Assembly (NCBI GenBank): GCA_016932715.1
Contig: JAFGCG010000117.1
Coordinates: 1-36,203, forward strand
Origin: Anaerolineales bacterium
GTDB taxonomy: Bacteria; Chloroflexota; Anaerolineae; Anaerolineales; Villigracilaceae
DNA: 36,203 nt
Direction: 5' to 3'
The notes under the pieces are model-generated. The model searched no databases. It saw nothing but the letters and a program-made list of their open reading frames with translations, and had not been told where the DNA came from. A program made the translations under genes and the position numbers. Positions 7,433 to 17,188 of this stretch are shown piece after piece. The stretch's first letter is position 1. Every line of letters begins with the position of its first letter.

Positions 7433-8188
7433 TCACGCCCCTTCGATAGCCGCAATGGCTTCGTCGGAAACCTTCAGGTTGGAATAGACGTTCTGCACGT
7501 CATCCAGATCCTCTATGGTCTCGAGCGCCTTGAGCACCTGGACCGTGTCTTCCGTGCTGAGCTCCACCTCCTGCCTGGGGGTCATGCGCAAGCCCGCTTC
7601 CTCCGGCTGGACTTTGGCTTTGTGCAGAAGAGTGGCAATCTCCTTGAACGATTCGACCGGACCTGTGATCTCGATATTTCCATCCTCTTCCACCACATCG
7701 TTCGCGCCCGCCTCGATGCCGAGCTCAAAGGCTTTGTCGAAGTTCAGCGCACTGGCCGGGAAGGAAAAGTAAGCAATGCGGTCGAACTGCCAGCCCACCG
7801 CGCCCGGCTCCGCCATATTGCCGCCGGCCTTTGTGAACGCATGCCGGAGGTCGGAAACGGTGCGATTGCGGTTATCCGTGACGGTTTCGACCATCACTGC
7901 CACCCCATGGGGAGCGTAGCCTTCGTATGTGATCTGCTCGAACACGACGCCGTCTTTATCTTCCCCGGAGCCGCGCTTGATGGCGCGCTCGATATTATCT
8001 TTCGGCATATTTTCCGAGCGGGCTTTATCCACCGCAAGGCGCAGGCGGAAATTGCTGTCGGGATCGCCGCCGCCCTCGCGCGCAGCCATCACAAGTTCAC
8101 GGGTAAGCCGCGTAAAGATGGCGCCGCGCTTGGCATCCGCCGCGCCTTTTTTACGCTTGATCGTTGACCATTTTGAATGACCGGACAT
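7433..8188 (-). CDS. yebC: YebC/PmpR/TACO1-family protein
   Basis: Product of 251 aa from the ATG at 8188, where the family signature MSGHSKWSTIKRKKGAADAK begins and GGAG stands upstream; the frame runs open for 47 further codons with no family resemblance. Domain 1 contains KRGAIFTRLTRELVMAAREGG, followed by NMPKDNIERAIKRGSGE and the strand-rich YEGYAPHGVAVMVETVTDNRNRT. This family was named for transcription regulation, and more recent work points to a role in translation of difficult sequences such as proline runs. The conserved neighbourhood with ruvC and ruvA fits. A promoter -10 box is at 8243-8248. Confidence 0.95.
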   Translation of the reverse strand: MSGHSKWSTIKRKKGAADAKRGAIFTRLTRELVMAAREGGGDPDSNFRLRLAVDKARSENMPKDNIERAIKRGSGEDKDGVVFEQITYEGYAPHGVAVMVETVTDNRNRTVSDLRHAFTKAGGNMAEPGAVGWQFDRIAYFSFPASALNFDKAFELGIEAGANDVVEEDGNIEITGPVESFKEIATLLHKAKVQPEEAGLRMTPRQEVELSTEDTVQVLKALETIEDLDDVQNVYSNLKVSDEAIAAIEGA

Positions 8189-8242
8189 GTCGTTCTCCTT
8201 CGATAAAACCACTGGGTGGGAATTTATGTAATAAGCGAAAAA

Positions 8243-8248
8243 ATTATA
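8243..8248 (-). promoter_or_regulatory. -10 box for the yebC-ruvC-ruvA unit
   Basis: A perfect TATAAT on the minus strand about 55 nt upstream of the yebC ATG, between the stop of the degV-type gene and yebC. The -35 region is weak. Confidence 0.45.
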
Positions 8249-8258
8249 CCATTCGATA

Positions 8259-9098
8259 TTATTCGAGGAAAAAGCCCGCACCCATCGCTCTGGGACCGGC
8301 ATGAACGACAATGGCAGGAGGCAGTTCATAAATGGGGATGTCAGACACGGGCACTTTGGATTTGAGTTCTTCGACGAGCGCCTGCGCTTCGCTCTCCGCC
8401 TCCACCTGGAGCACGCACAAATGAGTCTCCTCCCCGCCCGGGCAGGATTCCGTTACCACCTCAACGAGGCGCGCCAGTGCCCGCTTTCTGGTCCTCTGCT
8501 GCTCGAACGGTTCGACCTGTCCATTTTTGACCTGCAGGATCGGCTTGATCTCCAGCAGTTCCGCCAGCAGCTTCTTCGCGCCGCCAATGCGACCGCCTTT
8601 GGCGAGATACTCCAGGGTGTCGACCAGGAAGTAGAGCCGGCCGCGCGGGATCATGTAAGTTAACTTCGCGACAATCTCATCGGCAGACTTCCCGGCCTTC
8701 GCCATATCGTCCGCCACCAGAACCAGCGACCCGAGGTTGCAGGAAACCGTTTGCGTGTCCACGACACGGACATCCACACCCGGGAACTCCTGTGCGGCGG
8801 TTTCCGCCGAACGGACCGTTCCGCTGGCTTTGCTCATGGGCGCGACGACAACCACGCTTTCGCCTCGTTTCCCGGCTGCCTCAAAGATGGGGAAGTATAA
8901 GGAAGGCTCCGGCGCGGCAGTCTTCGGAAGCGCTGCCGACGCCTTGAGCTTGCTCAGGAATGCGGCAGTGTCCAATTCCTTGTCATCGTGATAGGACTCT
9001 TCCCCGAACATGACAATTTGCGGGATCAGGGGAATACCGCGTTCTGCAACTAATTTGCGGGGTAATCCGCAGGTGGTATCGGCGACAATGATGGTCAT
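8259..9098 (-). CDS. DegV-family fatty-acid-binding protein (FakB-like)
   Basis: Product of 279 aa. Family landmarks in order: VADTTCGLPRKL at the N-terminus, FLSKLKASAALPKTAAPEPSLY, PMSKASGTVRSA, DTQTVSCNLG, the strongly conserved LEYLAKGGRIGGAKKLLAELL, and a C-terminal VVHAGPRAMGAGFF. DegV/FakB proteins bind one fatty acid and present it to the kinase FakA for phosphorylation and entry into phospholipid synthesis. No fakA is in this window. CCGGAG precedes the ATG at 9098. The gene lies upstream of yebC with its own -10 box for yebC between, so cotranscription is optional. Confidence 0.9.
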   Translation of the reverse strand: MTIIVADTTCGLPRKLVAERGIPLIPQIVMFGEESYHDDKELDTAAFLSKLKASAALPKTAAPEPSLYFPIFEAAGKRGESVVVVAPMSKASGTVRSAETAAQEFPGVDVRVVDTQTVSCNLGSLVLVADDMAKAGKSADEIVAKLTYMIPRGRLYFLVDTLEYLAKGGRIGGAKKLLAELLEIKPILQVKNGQVEPFEQQRTRKRALARLVEVVTESCPGGEETHLCVLQVEAESEAQALVEELKSKVPVSDIPIYELPPAIVVHAGPRAMGAGFFLE

Positions 9099-9204
9099 AA
9101 AGAACTCCGGAAAAAGGCTTTTGTCCTATTATTATGACTGCACAAGTCACAAAAGCTATGTGTTTTTTATCCCGTCTTTGCTTGACGTATGTATTGAATA
9201 AGAA

Positions 9205-9750
9205 CTAGATCCCCAATGAGCGCTTTCCCTCCGCCAGGCAGTCGTCGTAGCAGCGTTCCAGTTTTTCATGAACTCCGCGCAAACCCGCGACAACTTCTTC
9301 AGTCCACAGCAGGTATTCCTGCCTGCGTGCCAGCGACCAGCGGCGCGGCGGCGAATGAATGAGATCCCGCAGATTACAAATCTTGTCTGCCAGTGCGAGA
9401 AGTTTGGCATTGTGCGTTTTGTGCGGCGCGGTTTCCACCTGCAATCGTTTGCGAGTTTGCCTGGGCAAACTCTTATCATCGCTCACTTCGAGCACCAGGC
9501 CGAGGACCTCCTCTCCAAATTCAGCCCTGATTTCCTCAGGTTGCGTCCCGGTATCTTCGATCGTATCGTGCAAAACAGAAGCGACCAGCAGGGTAGTGTC
9601 GCGCACCTCTCCGATCGTCCACAGGGTTTCCGCGACCTGAATGGGATGATTGATGTAGGGGGAAGACTTTGAGTCCTTGCGCCTTTGGTCGCTGTGCTTT
9701 TCCGCAGAGAAACGAAGAGCTTTCAACAGCAGCCCTATCGATTCGTTCAT
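9205..9750 (-). CDS. MESH1-like HD hydrolase (RelA/SpoT hydrolase type)
   Basis: Product of 181 aa. The HD-type metal site is complete: H35 (PYINHP), H61/D62 with E65/D66 (VLHDTIEDT), and D122 (LADKICNLRD). These match both the motifs and the residue numbers I recall for human MESH1. Other family marks are AEKHSDQRRKDSKSSPYI, IRAEFGEEVLGLVLEVSDDKSL and TRKRLQVE. MESH1-type enzymes hydrolyse (p)ppGpp or NADPH; the synthetase domain of RelA/SpoT is absent. AAGGA precedes the start. The start codon overlaps the stop of the broken acetyltransferase gene upstream (ATGA). Confidence 0.85.
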   Translation of the reverse strand: MNESIGLLLKALRFSAEKHSDQRRKDSKSSPYINHPIQVAETLWTIGEVRDTTLLVASVLHDTIEDTGTQPEEIRAEFGEEVLGLVLEVSDDKSLPRQTRKRLQVETAPHKTHNAKLLALADKICNLRDLIHSPPRRWSLARRQEYLLWTEEVVAGLRGVHEKLERCYDDCLAEGKRSLGI

Positions 9751-10002
9751 CCCAGCAGTTCCTTTTGATAAGTTCTATGCATCTTGTAGAAATCGATCCC
9801 AAAATTTTCCATGTCACGCTGCATGTTTTCATTCTCCACGCCGACCTGCACTATCTCCGCATGCCGGTAGCGCGGATTTTCTGTCACCGATTTGAACATC
9901 TCGCGGCACCCATTGCGGGATATCCCTGTAGATGGAAAAAGGCAGGCGCAGGAAATCGTTTCCCTGCTTTTTATTGTCGAGGTCGAGTTGGAGAATGTGC
10001 AT
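9747..10002 (-). pseudogene. Remnant of an acetyltransferase-like gene (frameshift and large internal deletion)
   Basis: In one frame from the ATG at 10002 the DNA reads MHILQLDLDNKKQ, then DFLRLPFSIYRDIPQWVP. This is the typical N-terminus of a GNAT-related family whose members run to about 380 residues (usually F-x-R-x-P-x-x-L-Y-x-D-D-P-x-W-V-P). The neighbouring frame then carries AEIVQVGVENENMQRDMENF and GIDFYKMHRTYQKEL, which resembles the C-terminus of the same family. Both lie within 256 nt, so about 300 codons are missing and the two ends are out of frame. The last bases overlap the HD hydrolase start. Assignment rests on pattern memory, so treat the family name with care. Confidence 0.5.
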
Positions 10003-10011
10003 GGGTCGTAA

Positions 10012-10030
10012 CGCAAATTGGCAATTTGCG
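10012..10030. repeat. Perfect inverted repeat upstream of the acetyltransferase remnant
   Basis: CGCAAATTG and CAATTTGCG flank a single G. It lies between the MFS gene end and the remnant and could be a small operator or a chance palindrome. Confidence 0.35.
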
Positions 10031-10038
10031 CACACACG

Positions 10039-11322
10039 CTACATGGATTTTGCGCGTTCCGCCATTTGCGCCCGCAAATGATGCGTGTCGTGGTCAATGG
10101 TGAAGAGGGCGCCGAGGTAAAAGAGGACGCATAAACCCCATGCCAGGCTGCAGATCACAAGGATGGCGGTTTGCAGGCTGTATTGATCAGCCATGATGCC
10201 GGTGAGAATGGGAGCAAATGCCGCGCCCGCGTTCTCGACGAAGTATTCGGTAGCCTGTGCCGTCGAGCGGACCTCGGGTACCGTCACATCGTACACCGTT
10301 GCAATGACGTTTGCAGACGAAAGCGGCATGAACAAGGCCGTGAGGCACATGAAAATGAAGAATTGATTCCTGGCTGCAACTGGTGTGGTGATCGCAAAAT
10401 AAAGGAAGATCGCGCCGAGCAGAACGCCAATGATCGAGACAATGATCCGGCCTTTGTTCGAACGCTTGAAAAGAATGTCGCCGGACCAGCCCCCAAGGAA
10501 ATAACCGCCTGCCAGGATCAGGATGACGGGCGCCATCGTAAAGAGGATACTGTTCGCGTCGTAGCCACGTTCCTTTTCAAGGTAAGCGAAGAAGAAGAAC
10601 GTGATGACATTCCATGGGAAGACACCTGCGAAGCCCTGCAGGAAGACGAACCACATGGTTCTCTTCTTGAAGATATCCCTGGCTTCCGCCCATGAGAATT
10701 TGAATGTCTGCATTTCAGGTATGTTTTCGAACTCCGGTTCGGCTTTGCCGCGCGGCATCTCCTTCACACCGAAGAAAATAAATGCGGCGAGCACAATGCC
10801 CAGCCCGCCGGTAATGTAAAACACCGAGCGCCAGCCGCCGATCATCGGTGCCACCATCAGCGCCAGGATCATGCCGATCAGATATCCAAGCGGCTGCGCG
10901 ACCTGCACAAGACCGTACACTTTGCCGCGCAGGTTCGGACCGAAGTAATCGGCGATCAGGGTATACAAGCCGGGATACGAGGAATCGTCGATGCCGGTGG
11001 AAGCGCGCGTCACCAGGAAGCCGCCGAACGTTCGCATGATCGCGTTCAGCCAGGTCGTCGCGCCCCAGAGGAAGGATGCCAGGGAGAGCAACTTCGCGCG
11101 CGCGTAATGGTCGTACAAATATCCCCAGATCGGATACAGGATGGTCGCAACGATCAGCGCGCCGGAATTCACCAGTCCCCATTGCTGATTGTTGATCCCA
11201 AACGTTTCACTGATGGGAACCTGCAGGGAGCCGATCATCAACTTGTCGGTTTGATGGAGGAGCATGAAGAAGAAAAACACCCCGACAACGAACCAGCGGT
11301 AACGCGGATTTTGTGGCGACAT
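10039..11322 (-). CDS. Major facilitator superfamily transporter
   Basis: Product of 427 aa with about twelve hydrophobic segments in two halves. The loop between helices 2 and 3 has the MFS signature in the form GYLYDHYARAKLLS. Helix 4 carries TRASTGIDDSSYPGLYTLIADYF, similar to spinster-like and sugar-phosphate-type permeases (R-x-x-x-G-x-x-x-A-x-x-P). The second half has GGWSGDILFKRSNKGRIIVS. The central cytoplasmic loop is at about residues 190-220. The substrate cannot be told. AGAGGT lies before the ATG. It ends 36 nt before the acetyltransferase remnant and may head the transcript to the HD hydrolase. Confidence 0.85.
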   Translation of the reverse strand: MSPQNPRYRWFVVGVFFFFMLLHQTDKLMIGSLQVPISETFGINNQQWGLVNSGALIVATILYPIWGYLYDHYARAKLLSLASFLWGATTWLNAIMRTFGGFLVTRASTGIDDSSYPGLYTLIADYFGPNLRGKVYGLVQVAQPLGYLIGMILALMVAPMIGGWRSVFYITGGLGIVLAAFIFFGVKEMPRGKAEPEFENIPEMQTFKFSWAEARDIFKKRTMWFVFLQGFAGVFPWNVITFFFFAYLEKERGYDANSILFTMAPVILILAGGYFLGGWSGDILFKRSNKGRIIVSIIGVLLGAIFLYFAITTPVAARNQFFIFMCLTALFMPLSSANVIATVYDVTVPEVRSTAQATEYFVENAGAAFAPILTGIMADQYSLQTAILVICSLAWGLCVLFYLGALFTIDHDTHHLRAQMAERAKSM

Positions 11323-11336
11323 GGAGACCTCTGTTA

Positions 11337-11366
11337 TGGTGTCAAGTTTCAGGTGTCAGGTGTCAA
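11337..11366. repeat. Tandem gtgtcaag-type repeat
   Basis: tggtgtcaagtttcaggtgt followed by caggtgtcaag contains three near copies of the unit gtgtcaagt/gtgtcaggt. It sits between sbcD and the MFS gene and overlaps the last codons of sbcD. It resembles the tandem tgaaacctgacac-type repeats seen in many genomes. Confidence 0.4.
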
Positions 11367-12589
11367 GCATCGGGCTCATCTTCGTAAATGATTTGTTTCG
11401 CTAATTCACGCAATTCCTCCGCCTCATTTACCTTCGCCGAATCGAAATATTGCGTGAGCAGATCCAGCGGGCTCAAGCTGCTGATCGCCTGCCCTTGCGG
11501 AATGCGAACACGCGCTTCGATTTTTGGCTTCTTGACGAGATGGAACTCGAAGGCGCACTCCGCATATTTTCGCAAGGCACTTTCATCGATCAGCACATCC
11601 AGTTCGCGGGGATATTCCACCGTCAGCTTGACGATCGCGTCCGCCATTTCCTTCTGCTTGGGCAAATTGAACGTCAGGAACTCGGTCACGTTCTCGCTGG
11701 ACTGGAGGATGGCCCGCCGTTCGAGGAAGGGCCGCGTCCCGTCGATTTTTCGCCACTCCACTTTTGTTTCCCCGCAGGCTACCTCTGCAATGACAAAAAA
11801 CTTGTCATCCATGGCTTCGCCGAAATCGATGCGTTCGATCGAACCCGGATAGATCACAGGCGGATGGTAGCCCTCGTTCAAATTCTGCGGCTTGTGGATA
11901 TGTCCCAGCGCGACATAATCGAGGCGCCTGTCTTTGACCAGCGAGGTCGGCAGCACCAGGTCGGAACCCAGCATCACCATCCGTTCCGCGCCGAAGACCG
12001 CCCCTTCCACGGAAGCATGCGCAGTGAAAATGAGCGGCAGGCTTTTATCCGCTTCGTTGATCCAATCCTCCACCAGCTCGGAGATGCGCGTTTCGATCCT
12101 GGAGAACAACTCCTGCGTATCGCTGCCACTCACCTCGATGGATGCCATCAGACCCGAGCGCGAGACCCAGGGCATGGCAATGACCTGGACAGGCAGGTCC
12201 CACAAGTCAGCCGGTTTATAGAATTGAGGCTTTTGCAGGACACGCACATAAGGCACTTCCAGCGTATCGAACTCCTGGATGGCATGGGCGCGTCCCGTGG
12301 CGGGTGACAGGTCATGATTTCCGACAAGTAAGAGCGTTGGGATTTTGGCTCGCGATAAGCGGATAATGCGTCTGCCCCACTCGCGCTGGAAGGTCGGTGC
12401 GGGCGAACGATCCTTGTAGGCGTCTCCCGCGAAGATGACCATGTCCACTTTCTCGTCGATCGCCGCGTCCACGATCGTATCCAGCGCCCTGAGGAAATCG
12501 AGCACGCGCAGCGGCAGCCCAGTCTCAGGATCATGCCTGCCGTAGTTTGCCATGTCGATGTGGGCGTCCGCGAAGTGAAGTAGTCTCAT
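11363..12589 (-). CDS. sbcD: DNA repair exonuclease SbcD (Mre11-like)
   Basis: Product of 408 aa. All metallophosphoesterase motifs of the Mre11/SbcD family are seen: HFADAHID (residues 5-12), IFAGDAYKDRSP, LLVGNHDLSPATGRAHA, FTAHASVEGA, and YVALGHIHKPQ. A capping domain follows (about residues 270-400). SbcD is the nuclease subunit of the SbcCD complex, which opens DNA hairpins and processes double-strand ends; the ATPase partner sbcC is not in this window. The final residues overlap the tandem repeat at 11337-11366, so the C-terminal end may have been changed by repeat insertion. No strong Shine-Dalgarno sequence is visible before the ATG at 12589. Confidence 0.88.
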   Translation of the reverse strand: MRLLHFADAHIDMANYGRHDPETGLPLRVLDFLRALDTIVDAAIDEKVDMVIFAGDAYKDRSPAPTFQREWGRRIIRLSRAKIPTLLLVGNHDLSPATGRAHAIQEFDTLEVPYVRVLQKPQFYKPADLWDLPVQVIAMPWVSRSGLMASIEVSGSDTQELFSRIETRISELVEDWINEADKSLPLIFTAHASVEGAVFGAERMVMLGSDLVLPTSLVKDRRLDYVALGHIHKPQNLNEGYHPPVIYPGSIERIDFGEAMDDKFFVIAEVACGETKVEWRKIDGTRPFLERRAILQSSENVTEFLTFNLPKQKEMADAIVKLTVEYPRELDVLIDESALRKYAECAFEFHLVKKPKIEARVRIPQGQAISSLSPLDLLTQYFDSAKVNEAEELRELAKQIIYEDEPDA

Positions 12590-12603
12590 AGTCTTATAGT
12601 CGC

Positions 12604-12660
12604 TTGTCTGCTAGTCAGGTAGTTTACCAGATTGTCCCGAACTAGCCGACCAGCAGACAA
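12604..12660. repeat. Imperfect palindrome between the C39 gene and sbcD
   Basis: TTGTCTGCT and AGCAGACAA are exact arms; the inner parts (gtcaggtagtt and aactagccgac) also pair with a few mismatches. It fills the gap between the stop of the C39-like gene and the start of sbcD. Lack of a U-run argues against a simple terminator. Confidence 0.45.
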
Positions 12661-12677
12661 CCTGTCGAGAAGACTAA

Positions 12678-14003
12678 CTACGGCTGAATCCCAAGATCCT
12701 GCAGCGCCTGGGTCGCGGGGATCCACTTGGGATGGATTTTCAATGCCTCGCGATAGTCTTTGACAGCCAGGTCCGTCTTGCCAGCCATGTAGTAGGCACG
12801 GCCACGCCAGTACAGGGATTCTTCGAGGACCGGCTCGGCGATCGTGTCGTTCAGGGTGGTGTCTGCCAGATTGATCACATCCGCGAAACGGTTGGTATAG
12901 TAATAGGCTTTATAGGGTCCGGTCTGATACCACATCATGCGATAAGGGCGGACGGAATCATTGACGTTCAAATCTGCATAAATGCCAAAGGCGTAATCGT
13001 AGGCAATCGCGGCATCCACATATTGGAACAGACCAACATGACTGGTTCCCACGTTGAACCAGGCGAAGAAGCGGTCGATATCCGTCAGAGACCGCGCTTC
13101 GGTTTGTGCGACACTGAGGGCGTGCTGGCTCGCCCACTGTTCGTCCGCGTACGGACCGAGCAGGGTCAGCACCTGATTTTCCTTTTCAACCGGGTAAACA
13201 ACGATAAAGACATAATTGAACGCGCGCCAGCCTTCGAGGAACATCGAATATTTGATCCGGCGGTCGGGTCCGGGGTTCCTGGCGGCATCCGGCTGGTAGG
13301 TATCCTGATAAATGATCTCCCGCTGGGTTTCATCATAACCCGTGACAAAGGCGTAATGTCCCATCCAGCTGTATTTGCCGTTGACATCCGTTTCGTAGAT
13401 GCCTTTCTCCGCAACGACAGGAAAGCCTGCCGCGACCAGCCGCTTGAGCATCTCGATGTCGCCGCCATAGCGGACAATGGAGGATGTACCCGGAACGTTA
13501 TCGATGATGTAATCCTGTAACTCGTACGGCATTACATTCTTATCTTTATCGGTGGGCTTGACCGCCTTGCCGATCACATCGCGGTTTCCATTCCAGCCCC
13601 AGTAGGTCAGCGCCATCGAGAAATTCGCGGGTCCGCAATAATTGAGCCGTCCGTGCTGATGCTCGTACTTGACTCCTGCCAACATAACGGTGGCAGGCAG
13701 AGGCGTGGTGGTCTGCGCAGCGGTTGGTTGCAGCGTGGGACCCGGCTGGGGTGTGGAGGTCACTTCAGGCGTCAACGTTGTCTGCAGAGTCTGGATCATT
13801 TTTGTAACCGCCAGATCCACCTGCGCCTGTTGCGTCGGCTGGAATACCGCCGCGTCAGGCGGCTTGACAAAGTATCGAATCTGCGTGCGTAAAGATTCAA
13901 GCCGCCAGGCAAGGCGGCTGTGAATCGGAGGGACATAGTAGAGACCAACGATAATTAAAATGGAAATGGGGATTGCCCAAACACGATTAAAGCGGTTTTG
14001 CAT
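12678..14003 (-). CDS. Membrane-anchored C39-like peptidase with a tetratricopeptide-like tail
   Basis: Product of 441 aa. An N-terminal membrane anchor (AIPISILIIVGLYYV, about residues 10-24) is followed by a Thr/Pro-rich linker (about 80-105). The peptidase C39-like domain (about 110-270) has the cysteine motif GRLNYCGPANFSMALTYWGW and the histidine motif WMGHYAFVTGYD, with YQDTY downstream; the Cys/His pair is intact. The tail (about 330-441) has helical repeats, with ESLYWRGRAYYMAGKTDLAVKDYREALKIHPKW a clear tetratricopeptide unit. The catalytic part probably faces outward. It is unlinked to any bacteriocin transporter, so it is more likely a cell-surface protease than a leader peptidase. 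A TATAAT box 7 nt upstream suggests a leaderless mRNA. Confidence 0.8.
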   Translation of the reverse strand: MQNRFNRVWAIPISILIIVGLYYVPPIHSRLAWRLESLRTQIRYFVKPPDAAVFQPTQQAQVDLAVTKMIQTLQTTLTPEVTSTPQPGPTLQPTAAQTTTPLPATVMLAGVKYEHQHGRLNYCGPANFSMALTYWGWNGNRDVIGKAVKPTDKDKNVMPYELQDYIIDNVPGTSSIVRYGGDIEMLKRLVAAGFPVVAEKGIYETDVNGKYSWMGHYAFVTGYDETQREIIYQDTYQPDAARNPGPDRRIKYSMFLEGWRAFNYVFIVVYPVEKENQVLTLLGPYADEQWASQHALSVAQTEARSLTDIDRFFAWFNVGTSHVGLFQYVDAAIAYDYAFGIYADLNVNDSVRPYRMMWYQTGPYKAYYYTNRFADVINLADTTLNDTIAEPVLEESLYWRGRAYYMAGKTDLAVKDYREALKIHPKWIPATQALQDLGIQP

Positions 14004-14010
14004 GACAAAG

Positions 14011-14016
14011 ATTATA
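14011..14016 (-). promoter_or_regulatory. -10 box (TATAAT) 7 nt before the C39-like gene
   Basis: TATAAT on the minus strand, then CTTTGTC and the ATG at 14003. It sits just after the dnaK terminator, as expected for a separate transcription unit with a leaderless start. Confidence 0.6.
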
Positions 14017-14026
14017 TAACAGAAAA

Positions 14027-14054
14027 GACCCTGAGAATTTTGATTCTCAGGGTC
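14027..14054 (-). terminator. Rho-independent terminator of dnaK
   Basis: A perfect 12-bp stem, GACCCTGAGAAT with ATTCTCAGGGTC, with a 4-nt loop. On the minus strand it is followed by TTTTCTG. It starts 12 nt after the dnaK stop codon. Confidence 0.85.
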
Positions 14055-14065
14055 TAATGCTTTTC

Positions 14066-15964
<1,899 letters not shown>

Positions 15965-16096
15965 AGAGCTACTCCTTATACGGATTCATCTGCATAGTTG
16001 GCTTTGAAGAACATCAACTACACAATTATTTTTCAACGGTTACATCTTACCCAGCAAATGCAAGAATAGTGTTAACTTAATGTAGAAATTGAATTG
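15965..16096. other. dnaK leader and upstream region
   Basis: AT-rich DNA with the dnaK Shine-Dalgarno sequence (AAGGAG, about 15973-15978). No CIRCE repeat and no clear sigma70 promoter; TTAACA (about 16070-16075) is a possible -35 element without a good -10 at 17 nt. Confidence 0.3.
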
Positions 16097-16219
16097 GAGC
16101 CCCCACCGTCACTTCGTGACACCTCCCCCAAATACGACGATCTAACGATTGAATACGCATCTCAAACGTTTATCGTCGTATTTGGGGGAGGGTGCCCGCG
16201 AAGCGGGCGGGTGGGGGTC
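16097..16219. mobile_element. MITE-like inverted-repeat element
   Basis: Arms at 16097-16141 and 16172-16219 are near-complementary over about 45 nt. The outer parts are gagcccccacc and its partner ggtgggggtc, the inner parts acctcccccaaatacgacga and its complement. Each arm also carries its own small hairpin (gtcacttcgtgac; gcccgcgaagcgggc). There is no open frame. The right end lies in the stop codon of the lipoprotein gene. The structure fits a non-autonomous mobile element or a large REP/BIME-like unit. Confidence 0.65.
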
Positions 16220-16958
16220 ATGGCTCACTCACCTTGACCCAATCGAATGCAGCCACGACGGGAGCATTTTCAAAGGAGGCCGCCGCGACGCCGATTTTGC
16301 CTTCGGCAAGTTCATAGCGGCTGACATCGATTCTGCGAATGATATTTTGATCGATCAACAGGGAAAGGGTCGTACCCGCGCAGATCAATCCGATCTGCTG
16401 CGAGGCGCCGCTGGGCTGAAGCGCGCCGGAGGAGGCGGTTACGATCGGGCGATAATCAGCAATGCCGTTCGCCAGCCAGCGACCGTAAAGTACATTGTAG
16501 GTGCCATCGGTCGAAACGTTGTACTCGAACCAGCCATCTGACTCGCTGTAGCGGCAAAGCAATCCAATGGAGGCTGGGGTGCCGGCCTGATTGACAAATT
16601 GTGCGTCGATGCGGATATCCTCATAATCCTGTGCGCCGTAGAGAGCATAGACCCATGTATAGGGAGAGTCCATTTGGAGCAGGAGATTGCTGTTTTCCGT
16701 TTTGATGTTGGGGGCGGCATCATTTCCCGCCTGGAGAATGACCCAACCTGCCAGGGAGGCATCGAATTCATCGGTGAAGAGGCGCGGGAAGGGCGTGGGG
16801 GTAAACTCCAGAGTGGGAGTGGGCACAGGGGTACCGGTAGCAGGGATCGGCGTCGGCGCGAACGTCGCGCTGGGGAAGAGCGAAGCTACAGGCGTGGGAG
16901 AGGCGGGCTGGCAGGCAGCGATCAGGAGAAGACATCCAAGGAGAAGAAGTTTTTTCAT
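16218..16958 (-). CDS. Lipoprotein with a jelly-roll (concanavalin-like) domain
   Basis: Product of 246 aa from the ATG at 16958, which gives a clean lipoprotein signal (MKKLLLLGCLLLIAAC, lipobox cysteine at 16). Earlier in-frame starts at 16982 and 17003 exist. A long Pro/Thr-rich linker (about residues 18-55) leads to a domain of about 190 residues beginning FTDEFDASLAGWVI, with ENSNLLLQMDSP, IGLLCRYSESDGWFEYNVSTDG and a C-terminal FDWVKVSE. This is the layout of LamG/DUF1080-like sugar-binding jelly rolls. It is probably surface-exposed; ligand unknown. It lies downstream of ssrA on the same strand, but a terminator stem separates them. Confidence 0.65.
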   Translation of the reverse strand: MKKLLLLGCLLLIAACQPASPTPVASLFPSATFAPTPIPATGTPVPTPTLEFTPTPFPRLFTDEFDASLAGWVILQAGNDAAPNIKTENSNLLLQMDSPYTWVYALYGAQDYEDIRIDAQFVNQAGTPASIGLLCRYSESDGWFEYNVSTDGTYNVLYGRWLANGIADYRPIVTASSGALQPSGASQQIGLICAGTTLSLLIDQNIIRRIDVSRYELAEGKIGVAAASFENAPVVAAFDWVKVSEP

Positions 16959-17003
16959 GGCGCTTATTGCCGCGTGTTTCATAAAAAAGTTAAACCTTTC
17001 CAC

Positions 17004-17130
17004 TTGTTTTGTCCACAGGACAGCTTCGCTTGTAAGCTGAATTCATACTCCAAGTTTACCTAATCATGCGGCACTATGTAAAACACAATTGCCTGGAGCT
17101 TTGTTCCAGACAACCTGTCCCATTAAAACG
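17004..17130. other. Intergenic region downstream of ssrA
   Basis: Contains a small stem (CTGGA...TCCAG, 17092-17108) and AT-rich DNA upstream of the lipoprotein gene. No clear promoter was found. Confidence 0.3.
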
Positions 17131-17164
17131 CTTCGACCAGCATTATAATAAATGCCGGTCGAAG
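17131..17164 (-). terminator. Terminator stem just after ssrA
   Basis: CTTCGACCGGCATT and AATGCTGGTCGAAG pair over about 14 positions with one G.T, loop TATTAT, followed on the minus strand by CGTTTTAAT. It begins 6 nt beyond the tmRNA 3' end. Confidence 0.75.
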
Positions 17165-17188
17165 TTTTGTGGAGATGGCGGGAATTGA

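Noticed and set aside
15965-16096. CIRCE operator for HrcA control of dnaK
   Set aside because: No copy of TTAGCACTC or its inverted partner with 9-nt spacing was found.
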